Source: Maritalea myrionectae DSM 19524 (GTDB taxonomy: Bacteria; Pseudomonadota; Alphaproteobacteria; Rhizobiales; Devosiaceae). Taken from it: a stretch of 64,000 nt of DNA. Both the position numbers and the translations under genes were made by a program. Under the pieces are notes generated by a model. It saw nothing but the letters and a program-made list of their open reading frames with translations. It had not been told where the DNA came from and made no database searches. The first letter of the stretch is position 1; each line of letters opens with the position of its first letter. Positions 43,500 to 51,754 of this stretch are shown here, in pieces. The stretch spans positions 620,001 through 684,000 of the forward strand of contig NZ_AUHV01000003.1 of the NCBI RefSeq assembly GCF_000423365.1. Reading direction: 5' to 3'.

Positions 43500-43541
43500 G
43501 ATTGTCCTCTAAATTTTTGAAAAGCGGTTTGGGCTCAACAT

Positions 43542-43889
43542 TTAGAGTCGGGGGGGAGGTATCTCCTGCGCGATCGAACGCGCCAAAAGCATCTGCATAT
43601 TGCTTTGTGCGTAACTATGGGCGATGGCCACAAAACCTGTCGGCAAGTGCCAGCCAGCAACAGCAATTTTCACGCCACAATGAACACTTGCCTGATCACC
43701 ACAGCCCATTTCATAGCCAGTCTTGGCCGAATGGGCATGTGTATCTTGCGCAACCACCTCGTGTCCGTGATCGCCAAAAACCAACGTCGCCCCATTGACC
43801 GGCAATGCCGTCGCAATGGCGAGCACAAATGCGAGCGCCAAGAACGTCACATTAAGCAAACTGAGTTTATGACAAGCTGTTCTAATCAA
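43542..43889 (-). CDS. Small exported His/Cys protein of the copper operon
   Basis: The gene overlaps the preceding cytochrome stop. I place the start at TTG 43889, with AGGTGG upstream, but this is uncertain. The 115-residue product has one N-terminal hydrophobic segment (about 10-34), then H41, H43, H51, H53, C63, H70 and C71, and ends EIPPPRL. The overall plan (signal, metal-type residues, then a C-terminal PPP motif) matches the protein at 40213-40539, so the two may be distant paralogues. No known family was recognised. Confidence 0.6.
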   Translation of the reverse strand: MIRTACHKLSLLNVTFLALAFVLAIATALPVNGATLVFGDHGHEVVAQDTHAHSAKTGYEMGCGDQASVHCGVKIAVAGWHLPTGFVAIAHSYAQSNMQMLLARSIAQEIPPPRL

Positions 43890-44289
43890 TTCCGTTTGCC
43901 ACCTGCAATTTCCGGATATAGGCAATTACCGCCTGCATATCACTTTCCTCAATGTCGACGGCGGGCATATTTCCAAACGGCCAGTGATGGGCGCGAACAC
44001 CATTTTGCACGGCCAACATAAAGGCAATGTCCGCATGATGGGAGGGTTCATAAATCTTATGCACAAGAGGTGGCCCAACTCCATCAAGTCCAGTTGCGTT
44101 TTCCCCGTGGCAACTGGCGCAATTCTCTTCAAATTTTGATTTTCCGAGCGCGGTCTGCCCACTCACCTCAATCGGCGTCACCGAAACCATCGGCGCGCGC
44201 GTCGGTGCGGGCGTATTGCTCCGCACATAAACGAAAGCCAATAGCGCCACAATGGCCAGCGCTGAGAGGATGAGGACGTTCTTGTTCAT
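43882..44289 (-). CDS. Membrane-anchored mono-heme cytochrome c (first gene of the copper operon)
   Basis: The 135-residue protein starts at ATG 44289 with AAGGGC upstream; an in-frame ATG at 44319 is less likely. It has one N-terminal helix and a class-I heme domain with CASCH (C57, C60, H61) and HHWPFGNMP as the likely axial-Met segment. It is clearly paralogous to the divergent cytochrome at 44500-44928 (shared GPPLVH-IY-P-HH, AHHWPFGNMP and YIRKLQVANG). A CueR-type promoter lies 60 bp upstream. Confidence 0.88.
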   Translation of the reverse strand: MNKNVLILSALAIVALLAFVYVRSNTPAPTRAPMVSVTPIEVSGQTALGKSKFEENCASCHGENATGLDGVGPPLVHKIYEPSHHADIAFMLAVQNGVRAHHWPFGNMPAVDIEESDMQAVIAYIRKLQVANGID

Positions 44290-44347
44290 GTGGCCCTTGT
44301 GCCCAGACAAAAAGTTCAAAATTAGGCGATGAATAAAATCTTAACTA

Positions 44348-44378
44348 AAAATGTAGGTTCCAGCAGGGGTAAGGTCAA
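44348..44378 (-). promoter_or_regulatory. CueR-type promoter/operator for the eight-gene copper operon
   Basis: On the minus strand, TTGACC (44378-44373) is followed by a 19-bp spacer with TTACCCCTGCTGGAACCTA and then CATTTT (44353-44348). The long spacer and the TTGACCTTA...CTGGAA core are close to the E. coli copA promoter, where CueR binds. Its right arm is less symmetric than usual. Confidence 0.7.
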
Positions 44379-44432
44379 TCACCCGGTGCACAGTATGCCG
44401 AGGTTAAATTGCCGCAGTGCGCCACATCTCCC

Positions 44433-44463
44433 TTGACCTTCCAGCGCTGGAAGGTTGCAACCT
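44433..44463 (+). promoter_or_regulatory. CueR-type promoter/operator for cytochrome c and APC permease
   Basis: TTGACC (44433-44438) is followed by a 19-bp spacer and a weak -10 (CAACCT, 44458-44463). The 20-bp core ACCTTCCAGCGCTGGAAGGT (44436-44455) is a perfect palindrome, the ideal CueR/MerR-type copper operator. It lies about 60 bp from the divergent copper promoter. Confidence 0.8.
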
Positions 44464-44499
44464 AGGCGCACATTAGATTTGTCGGGGAAGGATGCAGCA

Positions 44500-44928
44500 T
44501 TGAAGTATGTTTTATTGGGATTTGTAATCCTTGGCCTTGTCGGGGTGGGATATAACATGCTCACCGCCACAAATTATCCTGACACTCAAAATATGTCGGG
44601 GCGCGTCGCGGTCAACGCAACCGAGCTCTCGCCTCTGGCAGCAAAGGGCGAAGAAATCTTTAAAGCCAACTGCGCCAGCTGCCATGGTGAAAATGCAGGC
44701 GGCAGCGATAGCGGGCCACCATTGGTGCACGATATCTATAATCCGGGCCATCATGGCGACGGCGCATTTTTAAGCGCAGCCCAAAATGGTGTGCCGCAAC
44801 ACCACTGGAACTTTGGCAATATGCCGCCCCGACCGGACATGACCCAATTGCACATTGCCGCCATCGTCAAATATATTCGGGAACTGCAGGTGGCCAACGG
44901 CGTTGAGTACCAAGCACATAATATGTGA
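44500..44928 (+). CDS. Membrane-anchored mono-heme cytochrome c (divergent paralogue)
   Basis: The start is taken as TTG 44500, 8 nt after GGGGAAGGA, because no ATG lies ahead of the membrane helix; the open frame extends to 44455 inside the operator. The 142-residue protein has an N-terminal helix, CASCH (C58, C61, H62) and QHHWNFGNMPP as the axial-Met region. It is a paralogue of the cytochrome at 43882-44289. It is followed 28 nt later by the APC permease. Confidence 0.85.
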   Translation: MKYVLLGFVILGLVGVGYNMLTATNYPDTQNMSGRVAVNATELSPLAAKGEEIFKANCASCHGENAGGSDSGPPLVHDIYNPGHHGDGAFLSAAQNGVPQHHWNFGNMPPRPDMTQLHIAAIVKYIRELQVANGVEYQAHNM

Positions 44929-44956
44929 TCGACAACACGGCCACGAAGGGGGAGAG

Positions 44957-46285
44957 ATGGAAAGCGACCAAAAGCAAGGTGACTATAAGGCCAACTCAAT
45001 TTCCTTGAGCGGCACAGTTGCCATGGGCACCGGCGTTATGATTGGCGCAGGTATCTTTGCCCTCACCGGGCAGATGGCCGAACTCGCGGGCAACCTCTTC
45101 CCGCTTTCCTTTATCATCGGCGCAATTGTCACCCTGTTCAGCGCCTACAGCTATATCAAAATGTCCAACGCCTGGCCCTCCGCAGGGGGCATCGCGATGA
45201 TCTTGCAAAAATGCTATGGCGCGGGCGCCGTTGCGGCGGGCGCAGCCTTGCTCATGGCCCTGAGCATGGTGATCGCAGAAAGCCTGGTGGCACGCACATT
45301 TGCCACCTATGTATTGCGATTCTTTGATATTTCCGGCGGCATATTGGTGCCCGTTCTGGCTGTTGGCGTCATATTGTTCGCCTTTATCGTCAATATTGCG
45401 GGCAATCGTTCCATCGGCATGATTTCCATTGTTATGGCTGTGTTCAAAATCGCTGGTATTGGCCTGTTTGGCGGTGCCGCGCTTTGGGCTAGCGGCTTTG
45501 ATTTCTCGATCTCCCAAACCGCGTCATCAAATGTCGATGGGTTCGGTTTTGTTGCCTCGATTGCCTTCGGTATTCTCGCCTTCAAAGGCTTCACCACCAT
45601 CACCAACAGCGGCGCGGAAGTCGAAAACCCGCATAAAAATGTGGGACGCGCCATTGTGATTTCAATCCTGATTTGCACCGCTACTTATTTGCTGGTCGCC
45701 TTCGGCGTAAATGCCAGCTTGCCCATCGACCAAATCATCGCTGCAAAGGATTATGCGCTGGCCGAAGCCGCCGAACCTGCCTTGGGCCAAATTGGCTTTA
45801 CGCTCACCATCCTTTTGGCCGCGATTGCGACCGCGTCAGGCGTCATTGCCAGTATTTTTGCGGTGTCGCGCATGTTGGCCATGCTCACCGATATGAAGAT
45901 GATCCCGCACAGCCATTTCGGCATGAGCGGCACGATCCAGCGTCACACATTAATCTACACTGTGGTGATTGCCTCATTTCTCGCGATCTTTTTCGACCTG
46001 AGCCGCATTGCGTCGCTTGGTGCCTTTTTCTATCTGGTGATGGATATGCTGGTGCATTGGGGCGTGTTCCGCTATCGCCGAAAAGAGATCGGGGCTTCCC
46101 CCTATATCTTGATCGCCGCACTCGTGTTCGATGCTGTCGTGCTGGCCGCGTTTAGCATCACCAAAGCGGGCAGCGACCCCACCATTGTGGTTATCGCGTG
46201 GGTGGCTATCGCTGCGGTCTTTGTGTTTGAGCGCTACTATTTGGGCAAATGGATTGCGGATCCAGAACAGCACGCTCACCACTAA
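44957..46285 (+). CDS. APC-superfamily amino acid permease
   Basis: The 442-residue protein has about 12 membrane helices and the APC opening MGTGVMIGAGIFALTGQMAELAG. It further shows AFKGFTTITNSGAEVENP in the sixth-helix region. ATG 44957 follows GGGGGAGAG. Its position behind a cytochrome c and a CueR-type promoter is notable. Import of His, Cys or another copper-binding amino acid during copper stress is a possible role, but the substrate is not visible in the sequence. Confidence 0.88.
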   Translation: MESDQKQGDYKANSISLSGTVAMGTGVMIGAGIFALTGQMAELAGNLFPLSFIIGAIVTLFSAYSYIKMSNAWPSAGGIAMILQKCYGAGAVAAGAALLMALSMVIAESLVARTFATYVLRFFDISGGILVPVLAVGVILFAFIVNIAGNRSIGMISIVMAVFKIAGIGLFGGAALWASGFDFSISQTASSNVDGFGFVASIAFGILAFKGFTTITNSGAEVENPHKNVGRAIVISILICTATYLLVAFGVNASLPIDQIIAAKDYALAEAAEPALGQIGFTLTILLAAIATASGVIASIFAVSRMLAMLTDMKMIPHSHFGMSGTIQRHTLIYTVVIASFLAIFFDLSRIASLGAFFYLVMDMLVHWGVFRYRRKEIGASPYILIAALVFDAVVLAAFSITKAGSDPTIVVIAWVAIAAVFVFERYYLGKWIADPEQHAHH

Positions 46286-46309
46286 AAATCACACAATTTA
46301 GCACGCGTT

Positions 46310-47356
46310 TCATCGCCAGGTGAGGCGCGGCAATTGCTGTTTGACTTGATCAAGGTCCAAAATATCCGGCAGGGAAATAACACCTGTTTGCTTTTGCACG
46401 TCGGCAGCTCGCGCACCCATTGCCGCAATTTCTGCGGTCAATTCGGACTGATCGCCCCCCAGCATCTCAATGCTCCCCAAAATCTGTTGCTCAGAATCAT
46501 AAGCGACCGATCTTATCGAGGTCCGCACAGGGCCAACGGGCGGAAATTTCGACATCATGCCCGCTAAGAATCCCGAATGGCGACGCAACACAGTGCTGAA
46601 CGGCAAACGCACCAATTGGCCAAGCACATTGTTCATCCAATTTGGCGCAACACCCACAAATGTCTGCGCAGCATGGAGATTATGTCGATTTGCGATGGAT
46701 ATTTGATCCGAAAATCCAACACCAATCGCTGTCGCCTGCCGCGTTTTCGGCAACTTATATTCAACACTCATGAGCTGATCGCGCGGCGAAAGCACTTTTT
46801 GCGCGCCATCAATCAAAACAGGGTAAGGGCTGGCCAAGGCCTCAAAAAACCATTTGGTGGCCGCATAACCGTGATGCTCGCCCATGCCCATTTCAATGAA
46901 GGTGTGAATACGGTCGACCTGAGCTTCCTGCTCCGCCAGTTTTGCGGCCATCAAATTGGTCAGCCCGGGCGATGCACCCACCTCGGTGATACAAAGGCTG
47001 TTTTGCCCATACTGGCCAAACAGCCCCCTCACCCGGTTTAAATAGTCCTCGGTGGCCGACACATCGATGAATGACAGGCCCGTTTGCGCCAGAGCCGACA
47101 GCCATTCGTCACTAATGGTTTCAACGGTGTTCACCACCACATCGCCTGGTTGGAACTGTCCGGCCACAACAGGGCCGTTCACATTCAATTCAATGGCTTT
47201 AGCCTGGTCGCCCAATTCACCGGCCAACGCTTCCGCTTTGCCTAAATTGCGACCCGCGATGAAAAGTTCATCGCCCGCCGCCAGGGTTGTGATCAGGCTC
47301 TGCGCCACCGCAGAGCCGACATCCCCATATCCGCCAATGATCCAATATCTTGTCAC
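46310..47356 (-). CDS. Saccharopine dehydrogenase-like NAD(P)-binding protein
   Basis: The 348-residue protein starts with a Rossmann motif (YWIIGGYGDVGSAVAQSL) and continues in the saccharopine dehydrogenase-like pattern: VVNTVETISDEW, FIDVSATEDYLNRV, EVGASPGLTNLMA. It ends in a variable C-terminal domain. Family members are diverse oxidoreductases, and this one is not close enough to lysine-pathway enzymes to name a reaction. It lies 8 nt behind copA, so it is probably co-induced by copper. Confidence 0.82.
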   Translation of the reverse strand: MTRYWIIGGYGDVGSAVAQSLITTLAAGDELFIAGRNLGKAEALAGELGDQAKAIELNVNGPVVAGQFQPGDVVVNTVETISDEWLSALAQTGLSFIDVSATEDYLNRVRGLFGQYGQNSLCITEVGASPGLTNLMAAKLAEQEAQVDRIHTFIEMGMGEHHGYAATKWFFEALASPYPVLIDGAQKVLSPRDQLMSVEYKLPKTRQATAIGVGFSDQISIANRHNLHAAQTFVGVAPNWMNNVLGQLVRLPFSTVLRRHSGFLAGMMSKFPPVGPVRTSIRSVAYDSEQQILGSIEMLGGDQSELTAEIAAMGARAADVQKQTGVISLPDILDLDQVKQQLPRLTWR

Positions 47357-47364
47357 GACGGCCT

Positions 47365-49857
47365 CTAGCCTTCAGTCACAGCAACTGCTGCTGGCGCATT
47401 AAAGCGCCGCAAACGTAGTGCATTCCCCAAAACGAACACACTGGACAGCGCCATGGCCCCAGCCGCCAACATTGGCGACAGCATTGTGCCCGTGAATGGA
47501 TAAAGAAGGCCCGCCGCAACAGGGATCAAGCTGACATTGTAGGCAAACGCCCAAAACAGGTTCTGGTGAATGTTTTTAATGGTCGCCTTCGACAAGGAAA
47601 TCGCATTCGCCACGCCACGCATGTCGCCAGACATGAGCACCACATCAGCGCTTTCAATTGCAATGTCCGTGCCCGTGCCGATGGCCACACCCACATCTGC
47701 TTGAGCAAGCGCTGGCGCATCATTGATGCCATCGCCCACAAAGCTCACATGGGTATTGTTTTCTTGCAATTGCTTGATGGCGTCCACTTTGCCGGCAGGC
47801 AACACTTCGGCAATCACACTGTCGATCTTTAGCTCGCGCGCAATCGCCTCGGCTGTCGCCTTGTTGTCGCCTGTGATCATGGCCACTTTCAGCCCCAAAT
47901 CATGTAAGGACTTGATTGCGGCTGGCGTGGTCTCCTTGATCGGATCAGCCACGGCAATAATGGCAGCGATCTTACCATCAATCGCGGCATAAAGCGGAGA
48001 CTTCGCCTCGCGACCCAACTGGGCAGCGATGTGCTCATGTTCGCTCAAATCATGGCCCAATTTCACCATATAGCGATCTGCGCCAACTTCGATTTTGCGA
48101 CCATTGGCTTCCGCCTCGATCCCATAGCCGGTGACAGAGTCAAAACGCGTGGTCTCTGGCACGTCCAATCCCCGCTCCTTCGCCGCCACCACAATGGCTT
48201 CAGCAATCGGATGTTCTGAATTGGCTTCTGCCGCAGCGACAAGGGAAAGCGCTTCGGCTTCGTCGAAGCCATTCAGCACATTCAAATCGGTCAAAACGGG
48301 TCGACCCAAGGTCAATGTGCCAGTCTTGTCCACGGCCACAACATGGGTATTTTTCAAATCCTGCAACGCCTCGCCATTGCGGAACAACACGCCCATTTCA
48401 GCGGCACGGCCCGTGCCCACCATAATGGAGGTTGGCGTCGCCAGCCCCATGGCACAAGGGCACGCAATGATCAGCACGGCAACGCCATTGATCAACGCGA
48501 ATGAGAGGGCAGGATCTGGTCCAAAGAACAGCCACACAGCAACCGTCAGCGCCGCGATCAACATCACGAAAGGCACAAATATTGCAGTGACTTTATCCAC
48601 CAAGGCTTGGATCGGTAGCTTCGCCCCTTGAGCGTTTTCAACCATTTTGATGATCTGCGCCAACGCACTATCAGCACCAACTTTGGTCGCTTTAAATTCA
48701 AAGCTACCGGTTTTATTGATCGTCCCGCCAATCACTTCGCTGCCGGTCGTCTTTTCCACCGGCACAGGCTCGCCGGAAATCATGGCCTCATCAACAAAGC
48801 TGCTGCCTTTCGTCAATTCACCATCAACAGGCACCTTCTCACCAGGACGCACGCGCACAATGTCTCCGGCCACAACTTCATGCAAAGGCACTTCCACAAA
48901 GGCCCCATCGCGTAAAACATGCGCAGACTTGGCCTGCAACTGCATCAATTTGGTGATCGCTTCGCTGGTTCGCCCCTTCGCCCGGGCTTCAAGCACCCGC
49001 CCAAGCAAAATGAGCGTGATGATCACGGCACTGGCTTCGTAATAAACATTCGCTGTGCCTGCAGGCAAAATGCTGCTGGCAAACGTGGAAACAATTGAAT
49101 ATCCCCACGCAGCGGAAGACCCCAGCACCACAAGAGAATTCATTTCCGGGGCCATGCGTAACAGCGCGGGAATACCCTTTTTATAAAAAACCATCCCCGG
49201 ACCAAACTGCACAATGGTCGCCAGCAGGAAGTAGAAATAATAAAGGTTCTGCCGTCCGATATTCTCCATCAAAAGGCTGTGCACACCCGGAATGAAGTGT
49301 GAGCCCATTTCCAGCACAAAAAGCGGCACGGTGAAAATCGCCGCAACCCAAAGATTGCGTTTCAGCGTCTGATATTCGGCATCTTTTTTGGCGCTGCGAT
49401 CCTCATGCGCGCTGGGCTCATCAATCTGCGTCTTCGCCACATAGCCCGCATTTTTAACAGCAGCAATCAGATCCGCCACAGCGACATTCGATGCGGCCTC
49501 AACATGGGCGCTCTCGGTCGCCAAATTTACATTGGCGCTCAAAACGCCTTCGACTTTTTTAAGACCATCTTCCGCGCGCTTCACACAGGAGGCACATGTC
49601 ATGCCTTCAATATCGAGGGTGATCGTTTTTGTCGGCACCCCATATCCGGCAGTTTCAATTGACCGGATTACATCGGGAAGGCCCGCAGCATCTTTCATCT
49701 GGATACGCGCGGTTTCTGTGGCGAGGTTGATCGACACATCCGAAACGCTCTCAACGCCAGAAATAGCCGTTTCGGCGCGTTTGACGCAGGAGGCGCAACT
49801 CAGGCCGGAAATGGACAGATTGAGGATTTGATCTTCGGTCTTTACTTGGGCGGACAT
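47365..49857 (-). CDS. copA: Cu(I)-translocating P-type ATPase CopA
   Basis: The 830-residue P1B-type ATPase exports cytoplasmic Cu(I). It has two N-terminal heavy-metal domains (GLSCASC, Cys 21 and 24; GMTCASC, Cys 88 and 91), the membrane CPC motif in [16 protein letters not shown], phosphorylation site [16 protein letters not shown] and [16 protein letters not shown]. The C-terminal helix pair contains the [11 protein letters not shown] motif of Cu+ pumps. A canonical CueR-type promoter lies 37 bp upstream. Of the copper genes here it is the only one acting on cytoplasmic copper. Confidence 0.96.
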   Translation of the reverse strand: MSAQVKTEDQILNLSISGLSCASCVKRAETAISGVESVSDVSINLATETARIQMKDAAGLPDVIRSIETAGYGVPTKTITLDIEGMTCASCVKRAEDGLKKVEGVLSANVNLATESAHVEAASNVAVADLIAAVKNAGYVAKTQIDEPSAHEDRSAKKDAEYQTLKRNLWVAAIFTVPLFVLEMGSHFIPGVHSLLMENIGRQNLYYFYFLLATIVQFGPGMVFYKKGIPALLRMAPEMNSLVVLGSSAAWGYSIVSTFASSILPAGTANVYYEASAVIITLILLGRVLEARAKGRTSEAITKLMQLQAKSAHVLRDGAFVEVPLHEVVAGDIVRVRPGEKVPVDGELTKGSSFVDEAMISGEPVPVEKTTGSEVIGGTINKTGSFEFKATKVGADSALAQIIKMVENAQGAKLPIQALVDKVTAIFVPFVMLIAALTVAVWLFFGPDPALSFALINGVAVLIIACPCAMGLATPTSIMVGTGRAAEMGVLFRNGEALQDLKNTHVVAVDKTGTLTLGRPVLTDLNVLNGFDEAEALSLVAAAEANSEHPIAEAIVVAAKERGLDVPETTRFDSVTGYGIEAEANGRKIEVGADRYMVKLGHDLSEHEHIAAQLGREAKSPLYAAIDGKIAAIIAVADPIKETTPAAIKSLHDLGLKVAMITGDNKATAEAIARELKIDSVIAEVLPAGKVDAIKQLQENNTHVSFVGDGINDAPALAQADVGVAIGTGTDIAIESADVVLMSGDMRGVANAISLSKATIKNIHQNLFWAFAYNVSLIPVAAGLLYPFTGTMLSPMLAAGAMALSSVFVLGNALRLRRFNAPAAVAVTEG

Positions 49858-49893
49858 GGCTTTTCTTTCACTTGAATCTTGACGATTTCAGCC

Positions 49894-49924
49894 AACTTAA
49901 TCCTTCCAGTCACTATAAGGTCAA
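49894..49924 (-). promoter_or_regulatory. CueR-type promoter/operator of copA
   Basis: On the minus strand, TTGACC (49924-49919), a 19-bp spacer (TTATAGTGACTGGAAGGAT) and -10 TAAGTT (49899-49894) reproduce the E. coli copA promoter layout, including ACCTTA...CTGGAAGG. A 19-bp spacer is the mark of MerR-family activation. Confidence 0.87.
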
Positions 49925-50000
49925 GGCGTTATTTTTATTATCTGCCGACACGTCGAAACACATCATTGCCCGTAAACGCCATGATGGATTTTTCGAGCCC

Positions 50001-51620
50001 TCAGCGTCGTGCGTCCTGCTTAATCATGTCGGCGGCCTTTTCCGCAATCATGATAACGGGCGAAGCGGTATTGCCCGAAACGATCTTTGGCATGATGGAA
50101 GCATCAACCACGCGAAGGCCTCCAATTCCATGCAGCTTTAGGGTTGGATCAACGACACTTTTTTCATCATTGCCCATTTTGCAGGTGCCAACCGGATGAA
50201 AGATTGTGGTGGCAATATTACCAGCTTCAAACAACAACTCCTCATCGGTTTTCTTGTCCGGCCCCGGCAAAATCTCTTCCGGCGCAAAAGGCTTCAAACG
50301 TTGGGCTGTCATAATCATGCGCGCCTGCCGCAAAGACTTTACCGCCACATCCTGATCAGATTTTGCACTCAGATAATTCAATTTAATATTGGGCTGCGCC
50401 TCCAGATTGCGCGAAACAATGTGGCTGCTGCCCACGCTATCCGGCCGCAAATTGCACACCGACACGGTGATCGCCGGAAAGGGGTGAAGCGGATCGCCCA
50501 GCTTGTCCGTGGAGAGGGGCTGCACATGATATTCAAGATTGGGCGTTTCCAGCGAAGGGTCACTTTTCGTGAACAAACCAAACTGGCTCGGAGCCATCGA
50601 CATGGGACCACTTTGGTTGAACGCATATTTGGCCGCAATGCCAATTTTGCCGATCCAACTGTTGGCAGCCTCATTTAGCGTTTTCGTATTATGCACCTTA
50701 TAAACGGTGCGTATTTGCAAATGATCCTGCAAATTTTCACCCACCCCATTGGCCTCATGCAGCACCTCGATGCCAAAGTCACTCAGGACATCAGGGCGCC
50801 CGATACCGGAATGCTCCAGGATTTTGGGTGAGTTGATCGCTCCAGCGCTCAACACGATTTCACGCTTGGCCATTGCATTCACCAATTGGCCCTTATGGTG
50901 GTAGGCAACACCCGTGGCCTTCTTCCCCTCTAGAATAATGCGGTCCACCAAGGCATTCGTGACCACTTTCAAATTGGGACGTTTCATGGCGGGTCGAAGA
51001 AAAGCCTTCGTTGCATTCCAGCGTACGCCGTTCTTTTGATTAACTTCAAAAAAACCAGAGCCTTCATTGCTGCCATCATTGAAATCATCGGTCGGCATAT
51101 AGCCAAATTCAGCCGCGGCTTCCTGAAAGGCTTCAAGAATGGGCCATTTCAACCGCTGCTTGGTCACTTTCCACTCGCCGTTGCCGCCATGAAAGGCAGA
51201 CTGGCCCTTGTGATGATCTTCAGATTTCAAGAAATAGGGCAGCACATCATCCCAAGACCAGCCCGAATTGCCCATTTGCTGCCAGATATCATAATCACGT
51301 GCCTGACCGCGCATATAGATCATGCCGTTGACGGACGTGCAGCCACCCAACACTTTACCGCGCGGATAAACCAGCGACCGCCCGTTCAAACCTTCTTCGT
51401 GGGCTGTTTTCATCATCCAATCGGTGCGGGGATTGCCGATGCAATAAAGATAACCCACAGGGATATGGACCCAATGATAATTGTCATTGCCCCCCGCTTC
51501 CAACAACAACACCTTGTGCGCCGGGTTTTCGCTCAAACGATTGGCCAACACGCAGCCAGCAGTGCCCGCCCCGATGATGACATAATCCCACTCACCTTCT
51601 TGTTGGAATGCTCTATCCAT
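50001..51620 (-). CDS. GMC-family FAD-dependent oxidoreductase (choline dehydrogenase-like)
   Basis: The 539-residue flavoenzyme has the GMC motifs DYVIIGAGTAGCVLANRLSE (FAD-binding), GGCTSVNGMIYMRG, GAINSPKILEHSGIG and the active-site His region FHPVGTCKMG. The end shows NTASPVIMIAEKAADMI. It oxidises an alcohol; choline, polyethylene glycol and other alcohols are all used in this family, and no betaine genes lie nearby. ATG 51620 is used, with an in-frame TTG 9 nt upstream. It is 135 nt downstream of the ribose-type ATPase gene and may be part of that cluster. Confidence 0.9.
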   Translation of the reverse strand: MDRAFQQEGEWDYVIIGAGTAGCVLANRLSENPAHKVLLLEAGGNDNYHWVHIPVGYLYCIGNPRTDWMMKTAHEEGLNGRSLVYPRGKVLGGCTSVNGMIYMRGQARDYDIWQQMGNSGWSWDDVLPYFLKSEDHHKGQSAFHGGNGEWKVTKQRLKWPILEAFQEAAAEFGYMPTDDFNDGSNEGSGFFEVNQKNGVRWNATKAFLRPAMKRPNLKVVTNALVDRIILEGKKATGVAYHHKGQLVNAMAKREIVLSAGAINSPKILEHSGIGRPDVLSDFGIEVLHEANGVGENLQDHLQIRTVYKVHNTKTLNEAANSWIGKIGIAAKYAFNQSGPMSMAPSQFGLFTKSDPSLETPNLEYHVQPLSTDKLGDPLHPFPAITVSVCNLRPDSVGSSHIVSRNLEAQPNIKLNYLSAKSDQDVAVKSLRQARMIMTAQRLKPFAPEEILPGPDKKTDEELLFEAGNIATTIFHPVGTCKMGNDEKSVVDPTLKLHGIGGLRVVDASIMPKIVSGNTASPVIMIAEKAADMIKQDARR

Positions 51621-51754
51621 TTGAACCAACGCACCTCAATTGCCACGTAACATCGCCACTATAGCAAACAGAAGACCGCAAAAAATGGTCGCCTGCAATC
51701 GAAATGCGTTTTGAAGCGGCTTAGCCGATAAGGGACGCGCAAAAACTGGTGAGT

